From the NCBI GenBank assembly GCA_030824835.1, contig JAPJRA010000128.1:1-8436 (forward strand): DNA of 8,436 bases, given 5' to 3'. Source of the stretch: Geminicoccaceae bacterium. GTDB lineage: Bacteria > Pseudomonadota > Alphaproteobacteria > Geminicoccales > Geminicoccaceae. Shown one piece after another: positions 1-6,747 of this stretch (its first letter is position 1; each line of letters begins with the position of its first letter). The notes beneath the pieces were generated by a model. The model did no database searches. It was not told the origin of the DNA and saw only the letters and a list, made by a program, of their open reading frames with translations. Both the position numbers and the translations under genes were made by a program.

Positions 1-924
1 CAGCCAGGTGGCGAATCCGGGGATCGGCGACAGCGTCGCATAGGTCTTCAGCTCGGGCAGCTCGCGCGCGAGCTCGGCGGCGACGAGCTTGATCAGGAAG
101 TTGCCCAGCGTGACGCCGCGCAGGCCCTCGAGGCAGTTGTTGATCGAGTAGAACACGGCCGTGTTGGCCGCCTGCGGATCGCCGACCGCGGCCACGGGGT
201 CGATCAGCGGCTGCACCTTGTCGGCCATGCCCCCGACCAGGGCCACCTCGACGAAGATCAGCGGCTCGTCGGGGAGAGCAGGGTGGAAGAAGGCGAAGCA
301 GCGCCGGTCCGCCGCCAGGCGGCGCTTGAGATCCTCCAGCGCCCGCATGCGATGGACCTTCTCGTAGCGCAGGAACTTCTCCAGCAGCGAGGCCGGGCTT
401 TCCCAGTCGATGCGGGTCAGCGTCAGGAATCCGGGGTTGAACCAGCCGGTGAGCAAGTCATGGAGGTCGGCATCGACCGCGCGCAGCTCCGGATGCGCCG
501 CGAGTTCCGCCAGGAGGTCCGTGCGCAGCGCCACGATGGCGCGGGTGCCGCCCGGGGCGGTGTTCAGGCGCCGGAACAGCTCGTGGCGCGGCGCCTCGCA
601 GGCCCGCCGCAGCGCTTGCACGGCCTTCGGGCTCGGGTCGGCGCGGAACGCCTCGACCGCCGCCAGGACACCGGCCTGGTCCGCACCGTAGTCCTCGGCC
701 AGCCGCGTGAAGAATCCCAGGCGCTCGGTCGCGGGCAGGGCGGCGTAGGTCAGGAGCAGCTCGCGGGCCAGCGCTGCGCCGGAAGCCTCGCCCTTGGTCG
801 ACAGCAGGTCACGGCAGAGGCTTTCCAGCGTCGTCCGCCGTCGGCCGCCGATGCGGCCGCGCAACAGCTCGCGGCCGCCGTCGGCGATCGAGGTCCACAA
901 CTGGTCCAGCATGCCGGTGCGCAT
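1..924 (-). CDS. Malonyl-CoA decarboxylase, N-terminal part (cut by left window edge)
   Basis: Malonyl-CoA decarboxylase converts malonyl-CoA to acetyl-CoA and CO2, either to use malonate or to relieve malonyl-CoA build-up; it is expected in the cytoplasm. I translated the minus strand by hand: 308 codons are open from the ATG at 924 to the window edge. Residues 1-160 form an Arg/Leu/Ala-rich, mostly helical region. The GNAT-like catalytic domain follows, with hallmark stretches FYSINNCLEGLRGVTLGNF (about 258-276) and LSPIPGF (298-304). Ser299 in the latter probably matches the catalytic serine of human MCD; the catalytic histidine would lie beyond the edge. Family members are usually 400-490 residues, so roughly a quarter to a third is missing here. 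The start at 924 is chosen because GGGAG lies 8 bases upstream; ATGs at 984 and 912 are in frame but less well placed. It is transcribed divergently from the mntR-like gene. No malonate transporter or synthetase gene is visible. Confidence 0.93.
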   Translation of the reverse strand, partial: MRTGMLDQLWTSIADGGRELLRGRIGGRRRTTLESLCRDLLSTKGEASGAALARELLLTYAALPATERLGFFTRLAEDYGADQAGVLAAVEAFRADPSPKAVQALRRACEAPRHELFRRLNTAPGGTRAIVALRTDLLAELAAHPELRAVDADLHDLLTGWFNPGFLTLTRIDWESPASLLEKFLRYEKVHRMRALEDLKRRLAADRRCFAFFHPALPDEPLIFVEVALVGGMADKVQPLIDPVAAVGDPQAANTAVFYSINNCLEGLRGVTLGNFLIKLVAAELARELPELKTYATLSPIPGFATWL

Positions 925-932
925 GTGCCGTA

Positions 933-937
933 CTCCC
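933..937 (-). promoter_or_regulatory. Ribosome binding site of the malonyl-CoA decarboxylase gene
   Basis: On the minus strand GGGAG ends 8 bases before the ATG at 924. This is the reason to prefer 924 over the in-frame upstream ATG at 984, which has no comparable Shine-Dalgarno sequence. Confidence 0.6.
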
Positions 938-1040
938 GCAGTGTCCTGATACGTCCCATAGCGCACCACGTCGCTCCTGCGCATGGCGCATCTCGTCCAT
1001 GCTTCCCGCGAGGCCGCGGCTGGGGTACGAATCGGCTGCA

Positions 1041-1050
1041 AGGAGAGGAA
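1041..1050 (+). promoter_or_regulatory. Ribosome binding site of the mntR-like gene, supports a GTG start
   Basis: AGGAGAGGAA lies 4-14 bases upstream of the GTG at 1055. Its AGGAG core is 9 bases from that codon. This is the best Shine-Dalgarno match in the window and decides the start at 1055 rather than the in-frame ATG at 983, which would add 24 residues with no counterpart in known MntR proteins. Confidence 0.75.
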
Positions 1051-1054
1051 GGCT

Positions 1055-1510
1055 GTGACACGCAATCCTGGGAGCCTGCCGCAGGCGGACGAGCAGGCCG
1101 AAGCCTTCGGTCGGACGCGCAGCGATCATCGCAACGAGATCGCCGAGGATTATGTCGAGCTGATCGCGGATCTGATCGACGCCACCGGCGAGGCGCGGGC
1201 CGTCGATCTGGCGACGCGGCTCGGGGTCACCAATGCCACGGTGAACAACACCGTGACCCGACTGCAACGCGAGGGCCTGGTCCGTTCGGAGCCTTACCGC
1301 GCCATCTTCCTGACCAGCGAGGGGCGTGATCTGGCCGAGCATTGCCGGCGCCGGCATCTGATCGTCTACCGGTTCCTGCGCTCGCTGGGCGTGGACGAGG
1401 AGGTGGCGCGGGTCGATGCCGAGGGCATCGAGCACCATGTCAGCGACGAGACTCTGGCGGCGTTCGATCGATTTCTGCGCGAGCGGGGGCGCACCGGCGA
1501 GCCCGATTGA
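1055..1510 (+). CDS. mntR: MntR-type metal-dependent transcriptional regulator (DtxR/MntR family)
   Basis: A 151-residue DNA-binding protein of the DtxR family. MntR proteins bind Mn(II) and usually repress manganese uptake genes. Known family: E. coli MntR aligns over nearly the whole length (DYVELI.DLI, GEAR.VD.A.RLGV, DAEG.EHHVS.ETL.AF), and the protein lacks the C-terminal SH3 domain of DtxR proper. Seen here: an N-terminal winged helix with its recognition helix around residues 59-70, then the dimerisation/metal domain. All six ligands known from B. subtilis MntR have counterparts: D32, E35, H101, E123, E126 and H127. The recognition helix (T-N-A-T-V-N-N-T-V-T-R-L) is rich in Asn and Thr, unlike the E. 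coli one, so the operator may differ. No manganese transporter gene is adjacent: the neighbours are a divergent malonyl-CoA decarboxylase and, 179 bases downstream, the hyf-like operon. Metal specificity and targets are inferred only. Confidence 0.88.
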   Translation: MTRNPGSLPQADEQAEAFGRTRSDHRNEIAEDYVELIADLIDATGEARAVDLATRLGVTNATVNNTVTRLQREGLVRSEPYRAIFLTSEGRDLAEHCRRRHLIVYRFLRSLGVDEEVARVDAEGIEHHVSDETLAAFDRFLRERGRTGEPD

Positions 1511-1512
1511 GG

Positions 1513-1560
1513 GTGTGACATTTTTCCTCTGCGCTCGCGTTGCGAGCATCGGCCTCACAC
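1513..1560. repeat. Nested inverted repeats downstream of mntR
   Basis: GTGTGA (1513-1518) and TCACAC (1555-1560) form a perfect 6-base inverted repeat. Between them, GCTCGC (1533-1538) and GCGAGC (1542-1547) form a second perfect 6-base repeat around a GTT loop. The inner hairpin could act as a weak terminator or attenuator of mntR transcription, but no T-run follows it, so an intrinsic terminator is unlikely. The TTTTT at 1521-1525 lies before the hairpin, not after it. Such short repeats can arise by chance in GC-rich DNA. Confidence 0.35.
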
Positions 1561-1569
1561 TGGTATACG
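1540..1569 (+). promoter_or_regulatory. Candidate sigma70-type promoter of the hyf-like operon
   Basis: TTGCGA (1540-1545) and TATACG (1564-1569) are separated by 18 bases. TGG directly precedes TATACG, giving an extended -10 element. It is the most promoter-like stretch between mntR and hyfB and stands out in very GC-rich DNA. Transcription would begin near 1576 and leave a leader of about 115 bases before the proposed hyfB start. I looked for a sigma54 -24/-12 pattern, as used by E. coli hyf and hyc operons with FhlA/HyfR, and found none. Confidence 0.4.
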
Positions 1570-1578
1570 CACGCCAGT
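1559..1578. promoter_or_regulatory. Operator-like inverted repeat over the candidate -10 element
   Basis: ACTGG (1559-1563) and CCAGT (1574-1578) are a perfect inverted pair spanning 20 bases and covering the TATACG element; two further inner positions also pair. A third ACTGG lies at 1593-1597. The span is about that of DtxR/MntR operators, and its place over the -10 would suit a repressor. The sequence does not match the E. coli MntR box, so any link to the adjacent regulator is speculation. Confidence 0.25.
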
Positions 1579-1615
1579 CAGCGAGTCGCGCCACTGGGGG
1601 CGACCTCGATCGAAG

Positions 1616-1629
1616 GCCACCGGTGTGGC
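1616..1629 (+). repeat. Small hairpin in the presumed hyfB leader
   Basis: GCCAC (1616-1620) and GTGGC (1625-1629) can pair around a CGGT loop. The 8-base palindrome CACCGGTG lies within it. It is short and may have no function; no recognisable riboswitch, including the nickel/cobalt class, is apparent in this leader. Confidence 0.2.
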
Positions 1630-1689
1630 GGGGATATCTGCGGTGGGCAGCCGGACACGACGGCGTCAGTGGTTCTCGCGGCCGCACGC

Positions 1690-3699
1690 ATGCTGACCAT
1701 TGTCGGCGCAGCGCTGCTGGCGTTGCTGGGCCTGGGGCTGCTCGGCCTTGGCGCCGGTCGGCAGCGTTGGGCCAGCACGGTCGTCTACACGGGCTGCCTC
1801 GCCGTGGCAGCGCTGCTGCTGGCGCTGGCCCTGACCGCGCTCACCGGCCCCGCCGTGGCCAGGACCCTCGTGCTGCCCCTGGGCCTGCCCTGGCTGGGCA
1901 TGCATCTGCGGCTGGATGCATTGGCCGCGTTCTTCATGCTGGTGGTCAATCTGGGGGCCATGCTCGCCAGCCTGTTCGCGCTCGGCTACGCGCGCGGTGA
2001 GACGGCGCCCCGGCGCGTGCTGCCGTTCGTGCCCGTGTTCCTCGCCGGCATGAACATGGTGCTGGTCGCGGACGACGCCTTCACCTTCCTGTTCAGCTGG
2101 GAGCTGATGTCGCTGACCTCCTGGGCTCTGGTCATGCGCGAGCACGACAGGCAGGCGACGCGCGACGGTGCCTATCTCTATCTGGTGATGGCGACGCTCG
2201 GCACGCTGGCGTTGCTGCTCTGCTTCGGTCTCCTCGCCGGCCCGGGCGGCGCCTACGACTTCGCCAGCATCCGCCTGCGGGATCCGGGCGCGCTCTCGCA
2301 GACGCTGGTGCTGCTCCTGGCCGTGCTGGGCGCCGGCTCCAAGGCCGGCCTCGTGCCGTTGCACGTGTGGCTGCCCCCGGCGCATGCCGCGGCACCCAGC
2401 CACGTATCGGCGCTGATGAGTGGGGTGATGACCAAGGTTGCCGTCTATGCGGCCCTGCGCCTGCTGTTCGACCTTGCCGGCCCGCCGGCCTGGTGGTGGG
2501 GCGCCGTGCTGATGCTGCTCGGTGCCCTGTCGGCGGTGCTTGGCCTGCTCTACGCCCTGATGCAGACCGACTTGAAGCGGTTCCTGGCCTACAGCACGGT
2601 CGAGAATCTGGGGCTGATCTACATCGCGCTCGGTTTCGCCCTGGCCTTCGACGCCAACGGACTGCCCGCCGCCGCCGCCATCGCCTTCTCGGCGGCCCTG
2701 CTGCATGCGATCAATCACACGCTGTTCAAGGGCCTGCTGTTCATGGGGGCAGGGGCAGTCCTGCACGCCACGCACGAGCGCGACATGGATCGCCTCGGCG
2801 GGTTGATCCACCGGCTGCCCGTCACCAGCGCCTGCTTCCTCGTCGGGGCCGCCGCGATCTCGGCGCTGCCGCCGCTCAACGGCTTCGTCTCGGAATGGCT
2901 CCTGTTCCAGGCGGTGCTGGTCAGCACAGCCCTGCCGATGGGCTTCCTGCGCTTCCTGGCACCGGCCGTGGGTGCCTTGATGGCGCTGGCGGCAGCGCTG
3001 GCCGCCGCCTGTTTCGTCCGTGCCTACGGCATCACCTTCCTGGGCCGGCCGCGCAGCGATGCGGCCGCCGGGGCCCACGAGCTCGATCGCTTCAGCCTCG
3101 CGGCGATGTGCGCCGCCGCCGGCCTGTGCGTCCTGGCCGGGGTGTTTCCCGGGCCGGTGATCGATCTGGCCGGCCGGGCCGTGGCCGAGCTCAACGGTGG
3201 TGTCACGCTGCCGGTCCAAGGCGGGCAGGGCTGGCTCTCGCTGGTGCCGATCGCCCCGGCGCACAGCTCCTACAACGGCCTGGTCCTCCTGGTGTTCATC
3301 GTGCTCTCCGCCAGCCTGGTCGTGGGGTTCGTCCACCGCTTCGGCTCGCGCGCGCTGCGGCGCAGCCCGGCCTGGGATTGCGGCTATCCGGAGCCGAGCC
3401 CGCGGACGCAATATTCCGCCGGCAGCTTCGCGCAGCCGCTGCGGCGCGTGTTCGGCGGGGTCGTGTTCCGGGCCCGGGAAGAGGTCGACATGCCCGGACC
3501 GGGCGATCCGCGATCGGCTCGTTTCGCCGTCAGCTGGAGTGATTTCGTCTGGGCGTGGCTGTACCGCCCGGTGATCGTGCTGGTCGGCTGGATCGCCGAT
3601 CGCCTGGATCGCCTGCAGCGGCTGACCGTGCGCGACTACCTGACCATGATGTTCGGTGCCCTGGTCGTCCTCTTGAGCGTGGTGGCGTTGTGGCGTTGA
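1690..3699 (+). CDS. hyfB: HyfB-like antiporter-type membrane subunit (NuoL/MrpA superfamily)
   Basis: A 669-residue polytopic membrane protein, the large ion-translocating subunit of group 4 hydrogenase-like complexes. It resembles HyfB/HycC and, more distantly, NuoL. Charged residues known to carry protons in this superfamily are in place: E138 in FSWELMSL, K218 in GSKAGLVPLHVWLP, and K249 in SGVMTKVAVYA. The C-terminal part carries the HyfB signature WDCGY with TQYSAGSFAQPLRRVFGG after the main bundle, followed by a final membrane segment. The start is uncertain: ATG 1690 opens directly into a hydrophobic helix but lacks a clear ribosome binding site; GTG 1669 and TTG 1540 are in frame upstream, and the residues encoded between 1540 and 1669 look unlike a membrane protein. 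It is the first gene of the operon and its TGA shares one base with the hyfC ATG. Role: ion pumping coupled to electron transfer, inferred from the family. Confidence 0.93.
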   Translation: MLTIVGAALLALLGLGLLGLGAGRQRWASTVVYTGCLAVAALLLALALTALTGPAVARTLVLPLGLPWLGMHLRLDALAAFFMLVVNLGAMLASLFALGYARGETAPRRVLPFVPVFLAGMNMVLVADDAFTFLFSWELMSLTSWALVMREHDRQATRDGAYLYLVMATLGTLALLLCFGLLAGPGGAYDFASIRLRDPGALSQTLVLLLAVLGAGSKAGLVPLHVWLPPAHAAAPSHVSALMSGVMTKVAVYAALRLLFDLAGPPAWWWGAVLMLLGALSAVLGLLYALMQTDLKRFLAYSTVENLGLIYIALGFALAFDANGLPAAAAIAFSAALLHAINHTLFKGLLFMGAGAVLHATHERDMDRLGGLIHRLPVTSACFLVGAAAISALPPLNGFVSEWLLFQAVLVSTALPMGFLRFLAPAVGALMALAAALAAACFVRAYGITFLGRPRSDAAAGAHELDRFSLAAMCAAAGLCVLAGVFPGPVIDLAGRAVAELNGGVTLPVQGGQGWLSLVPIAPAHSSYNGLVLLVFIVLSASLVVGFVHRFGSRALRRSPAWDCGYPEPSPRTQYSAGSFAQPLRRVFGGVVFRAREEVDMPGPGDPRSARFAVSWSDFVWAWLYRPVIVLVGWIADRLDRLQRLTVRDYLTMMFGALVVLLSVVALWR

Positions 3700-4649
3700 T
3701 GCGGGACCTGCTCCTGCAGGGTGCCCAGATGTTTCTGGTGCTGCTGCTGGCACCGCTGCTCCTGGGTTGCACCCGCCTGCTGCGGGCGCGGCTGCTGCGC
3801 CGGCGCGGCCCGTCGCCGTTGCAGGCCTACCGCGACCTGGCACGCCTGCTGCGCAAGGACGTGGTGCTGGCGACCAACGCGTCGTGGCTGTTCCGCGCGG
3901 TCCCCTATCTGGTCTTCGCCGTCACCTGGGTGGCGGCGGCCCTGGTGCCGACCTTCGCCACCGGGCTGATCTTCAACTGGGCCGTGGACCTGATCGCGAT
4001 CGTGGCCCTTTTGGGCAGCGCCCGGTTCTTCCTGGCCCTGGCCGGCATGGACGTCGGCACCAGCTTCGGCGGCATCGGCAGCTCGCGCGAGATGATGATC
4101 GCCTCCCTGGCCGAGCCCGCGATGCTGACCATGGTCTTCACCCTGGCGCTGTTCGCGGGCACGACCCAGCTCTCGTCGATCGCCGACTTCATCCTGGCCC
4201 ACAATCCCGGCATCCGCGTCTCGCTGGGTCTGGCCCTGGTGGCGCTGATCATGGTGGCGCTGGCCGAGAACGGACGGATTCCCATCGACAACCCGACCAC
4301 GCATCTCGAGCTGACCATGGTGCACGAGGCCATGGTGCTCGAATATTCGGGGCGCCATCTGGCCCTGATCGAGCTCGGCGCAGCGCTCAAGCTGGTGATG
4401 TACCTGTCCCTGATCGGCTGCATCTTCTTCCCGTACGGGCTGGCGCAGGGTGCCGATGCCGGCCTCGTCGCCTTGCTGCGGGGCGGCGTCGTCTACCTGC
4501 TCAAGCTCGCCGTTCTGGGCGGTGCGCTGGTGGTGTTCGAGGTGAGCATCGCCAAGATGCGGGTGTTCCGGGTCGGCGAGTTCCTGGGCGGTGCCCTCAT
4601 GCTGGGCTTTCTCGGCACCTTCCTCCTGTTCGTCTCGAGGGCGATGTGA
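3699..4649 (+). CDS. hyfC: HyfC-like membrane anchor subunit (NuoH/HycD family)
   Basis: A 316-residue membrane protein equivalent to complex I NuoH (ND1), which docks the peripheral electron-transfer arm onto the membrane arm and carries acidic residues of the coupling path. The family signature is clear: ENGRIPIDNPTTHLEL starting at E190, then TMVHEAMVLEYSG with H209 and E210, nearly identical to E. coli HycD/HyfC. Another conserved stretch is DVGTSFGGIGSSREMM, a cytoplasmic loop typical of the family. The length matches HycD/HyfC (a little over 300 residues). The ATG at 3699 overlaps the hyfB stop by one base (TGATG), which suggests translational coupling; I see no independent ribosome binding site. 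The retained acidic loop shows that the contact between the peripheral arm and the membrane arm is intact even though the HyfG active site is altered. Confidence 0.95.
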   Translation: MRDLLLQGAQMFLVLLLAPLLLGCTRLLRARLLRRRGPSPLQAYRDLARLLRKDVVLATNASWLFRAVPYLVFAVTWVAAALVPTFATGLIFNWAVDLIAIVALLGSARFFLALAGMDVGTSFGGIGSSREMMIASLAEPAMLTMVFTLALFAGTTQLSSIADFILAHNPGIRVSLGLALVALIMVALAENGRIPIDNPTTHLELTMVHEAMVLEYSGRHLALIELGAALKLVMYLSLIGCIFFPYGLAQGADAGLVALLRGGVVYLLKLAVLGGALVVFEVSIAKMRVFRVGEFLGGALMLGFLGTFLLFVSRAM

Positions 4650-5305
4650 GCCCCAGCCTGCAGTTCGACATCGCCCACCTGCTGGCCGGCGGCATGGTCG
4701 TGGTCAGCTTCATGCTGCTCTACCAGGACCGCATGTTCGGCCTGCTGCATGCGTTCACCCTGCACGCGCTGCTGCTGGCGGTGGGCGTGGCCTGGCAGGG
4801 CTGGTCGCAGGGAGCGCCGCATCTCTATGTCACCGCCGGCATCGCCCTCGTCTTCAAGGCCATCCTCATCCCGGTGGCACTGCACCGGATCATCGTGCAG
4901 CTGGGCATCCACCGCGAGGTCGAGCGGGTGGTCGGGACCGGCCTCGCGATGCTGGCCGGCCTCGGGCTCACGGCACTGGCCATTCTGGTGACCATGCCGG
5001 TGACCGCGGGTGCCGACGTGCTGGCGCGCGAGGACATCGCCTTCGCGCTGGCGGTGGTGCTCCTCGGTCTCCTGATGATGATCACGCGCCGCAACGCGGT
5101 GAGCCAGCTGATCGGCTTCATGAGCCTGGAGAACGGCCTGATCCTGGCCGCCGCCGGCGCCAAGGGCATGCCGCTGGTGGTCGAGCTGTCGGTGGCGTTC
5201 TCGGTCCTGATCGCCTTCATCGTGTTCGGGATCTTCGTCTTCCGCATCCGCGAGCGCTTCGACAGCGTCGACGTGCAGGCGCTCGACCGGTTCCGCGGCG
5301 AATGA
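4646..5305 (+). CDS. hyfE: HyfE-like small membrane subunit (NuoK-like)
   Basis: A 219-residue hydrophobic protein with several membrane helices. The family is found only in hydrogenase-4-type and related complexes, and its C-terminal half resembles NuoK (ND4L). Seen here: two groups of helices and the conserved SLENGLILAAAG stretch with E162, the membrane-embedded glutamate expected in the NuoK-like proton channel. The C-terminus is charged (RIRERF and beyond). The GTG start at 4646 overlaps the hyfC stop by four bases (GTGA), with GAGGG at 4637-4641 as a close ribosome binding site. The length is close to that of E. coli HyfE. Its position between hyfC and hyfF matches hyf operons, except that hyfD, which lies between hyfC and hyfE in E. 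coli, is absent. Confidence 0.92.
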   Translation: MSPSLQFDIAHLLAGGMVVVSFMLLYQDRMFGLLHAFTLHALLLAVGVAWQGWSQGAPHLYVTAGIALVFKAILIPVALHRIIVQLGIHREVERVVGTGLAMLAGLGLTALAILVTMPVTAGADVLAREDIAFALAVVLLGLLMMITRRNAVSQLIGFMSLENGLILAAAGAKGMPLVVELSVAFSVLIAFIVFGIFVFRIRERFDSVDVQALDRFRGE

Positions 5306-6747
5306 GCATGACCGTCCTGCCGCTTCAGGCCGTGCTCGGCATCCCCGCCGTGGCGGTGGCGATGCTGACGCTGATCCCCAGCTATCATGTCGGCGCACGC
5401 CTCAACGCCCTGGCTTCGGGCATGACCTTCCTGGCGGCGCTGTTCCTGCTCGGCTCGCGCCCGGACGCGGGCGATTTCCTGGCGGTCGACGATTTCAACG
5501 TCTACCTGATCGTGCTCAACACCTTCGTCGGCTTCACCACCAGCCTCTATTCAGCCAGCTACATCGACCACGAGATCGAGAGCGGCCACCTGACCCCGGC
5601 CTACCTGCGCTTCTACCACGCCATGTATCAGGCGATGATGGGGGCCATGAATCTGGCCCTGCTCGCCAACAATATCGGCCTGCTGTGGGTCGCGGTGGAG
5701 GTGGCGACGCTCTCGACCGTGGTCATGGTCGGCATCTACCGCACGCCGCAGGCGCTCGAGGCCGCCTGGAAGTACTTTATCCTCGGCAGTGTCGGCATAG
5801 CACTCGCCTTCTTCGGCACCATCCTCATCTATCTGGCGGCGCAGCCGGTACTGGGCGAGGGGCTGGCGGCCATGGCGCTGTCGCAACTGATCGAGCAGGG
5901 CGCGCGGTTCGACCCGTCTCTGCTCAACCTCGCCTTCGTCTTCCTGCTCGTCGGCTACGGCACCAAGGTCGGCCTCGTGCCGCTCCATGCCTGGCTGCCC
6001 GATGCCCATGCCGAGGGGCCGACCCCGATCTCGGCGGTGCTCTCGGGTCTGCTGCTCAACGTCGCGATCTACGCCGTGCTGCGCTTCAAGATGGTGATGG
6101 CCGCCAACCCCGAGGCGCTGGCGCCGGGGCCGCTGATGATCGCCATGGGCCTGACCACGCTGCTGTTCGCCGCGTTCATGCTCTACCGTCGCGGCGACAT
6201 CAAACGGCTGTTCGCCTTCTCCTCGATCGAGCACATGGGCATCATCACCTTCACCTTCGGCATGGGCGGCCCGGTCGCCAACTTCGCCGGCCTGCTGCAC
6301 ATGACCATGCACAGCCTGACCAAGTCCGCGATCTTCTTCGCCGTCGGGCACGCCACGCAGGTCAAGGGAACCCAGCGTCTGGCGCAGATCACCGGCCTCG
6401 GCACCTCGCACCCTCTGCTCGCCTGGGGGCTCGCGGTCGGTGTGGTGGCGATCATGGGCTTCCCGCCGATGGGGGTGTTCATGAGCGAGTTTCTGGTCGT
6501 CAGCTCCACCTTCGCCCGCCAGCCGCTGCTGGCGATCCCCTTGGTGCTGGGCCTGCTGATCGCCACGGGCGCGCTGCTGCTGCGGCTGCAGGGCATCGTC
6601 TTCGGCCCGGTCACCGGCCCCACGACCCCCGTGCGAGGCTCCTACGTCCCGCTCGGCCTGCATCTGGCGCTGGTGCTGGTGGCCGGCGTCTATCTGCCAG
6701 CCCCGCTGGTGCGCTGGTTCGAGCATGTGGCGAGGCTGCTCGGGTGA
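5302..6747 (+). CDS. hyfF: HyfF-like antiporter-type membrane subunit (NuoM/NuoN-like)
   Basis: A 481-residue polytopic membrane protein and the second antiporter-like subunit of the complex. It shares the superfamily signatures: E133 in LLWVAVEVATL, and GYGTKVGLVPLHAWLPDAHAEGPTPIS with K222 at the central channel. Further on come FSSIEHMGI and LLHMTMHSLTKSAIFFAVGH, the usual third group of channel residues including a lysine. It lacks the long lateral C-terminal helix of NuoL, as expected for HyfF. The ATG at 5302 overlaps the hyfE stop by four bases (ATGA); a second in-frame ATG at 5308 is possible. With HyfB this gives two antiporter-like channels, so the complex probably moves more than one ion per turnover (inferred from family knowledge). 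Confidence 0.94.
   Translation: MSMTVLPLQAVLGIPAVAVAMLTLIPSYHVGARLNALASGMTFLAALFLLGSRPDAGDFLAVDDFNVYLIVLNTFVGFTTSLYSASYIDHEIESGHLTPAYLRFYHAMYQAMMGAMNLALLANNIGLLWVAVEVATLSTVVMVGIYRTPQALEAAWKYFILGSVGIALAFFGTILIYLAAQPVLGEGLAAMALSQLIEQGARFDPSLLNLAFVFLLVGYGTKVGLVPLHAWLPDAHAEGPTPISAVLSGLLLNVAIYAVLRFKMVMAANPEALAPGPLMIAMGLTTLLFAAFMLYRRGDIKRLFAFSSIEHMGIITFTFGMGGPVANFAGLLHMTMHSLTKSAIFFAVGHATQVKGTQRLAQITGLGTSHPLLAWGLAVGVVAIMGFPPMGVFMSEFLVVSSTFARQPLLAIPLVLGLLIATGALLLRLQGIVFGPVTGPTTPVRGSYVPLGLHLALVLVAGVYLPAPLVRWFEHVARLLG

Noticed and set aside
983..1054. Longer mntR start at ATG 983
   Set aside because: It would add 24 residues with no counterpart in MntR proteins, while a strong AGGAG-type ribosome binding site sits right before GTG 1055.
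283..1329. A 348-codon plus-strand frame across the malonyl-CoA decarboxylase and mntR region
   Set aside because: It is antisense to the decarboxylase, whose minus-strand translation matches family motifs, and it runs out of frame into mntR. It has no recognisable domain.
1521..1547. Intrinsic terminator after mntR
   Set aside because: The GCTCGC/GCGAGC hairpin is short and is not followed by a T-run; the T-run present lies upstream of it.
1540..1689. N-terminal extension of HyfB from TTG 1540
   Set aside because: The extra residues are polar, Cys/Gly/His-containing and unlike a membrane protein, and this stretch holds the best promoter candidate. GTG 1669 remains possible.
1666..3843. A 725-codon open frame on the minus strand opposite hyfB
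   Set aside because: It lies antisense to a clearly conserved HyfB gene. Its product is dominated by Gln, His, Gly, Arg and Glu without recognisable domains, as expected for an out-of-frame reading of GC-rich DNA. Similar long minus-strand frames face hyfC to hyfG for the same reason.
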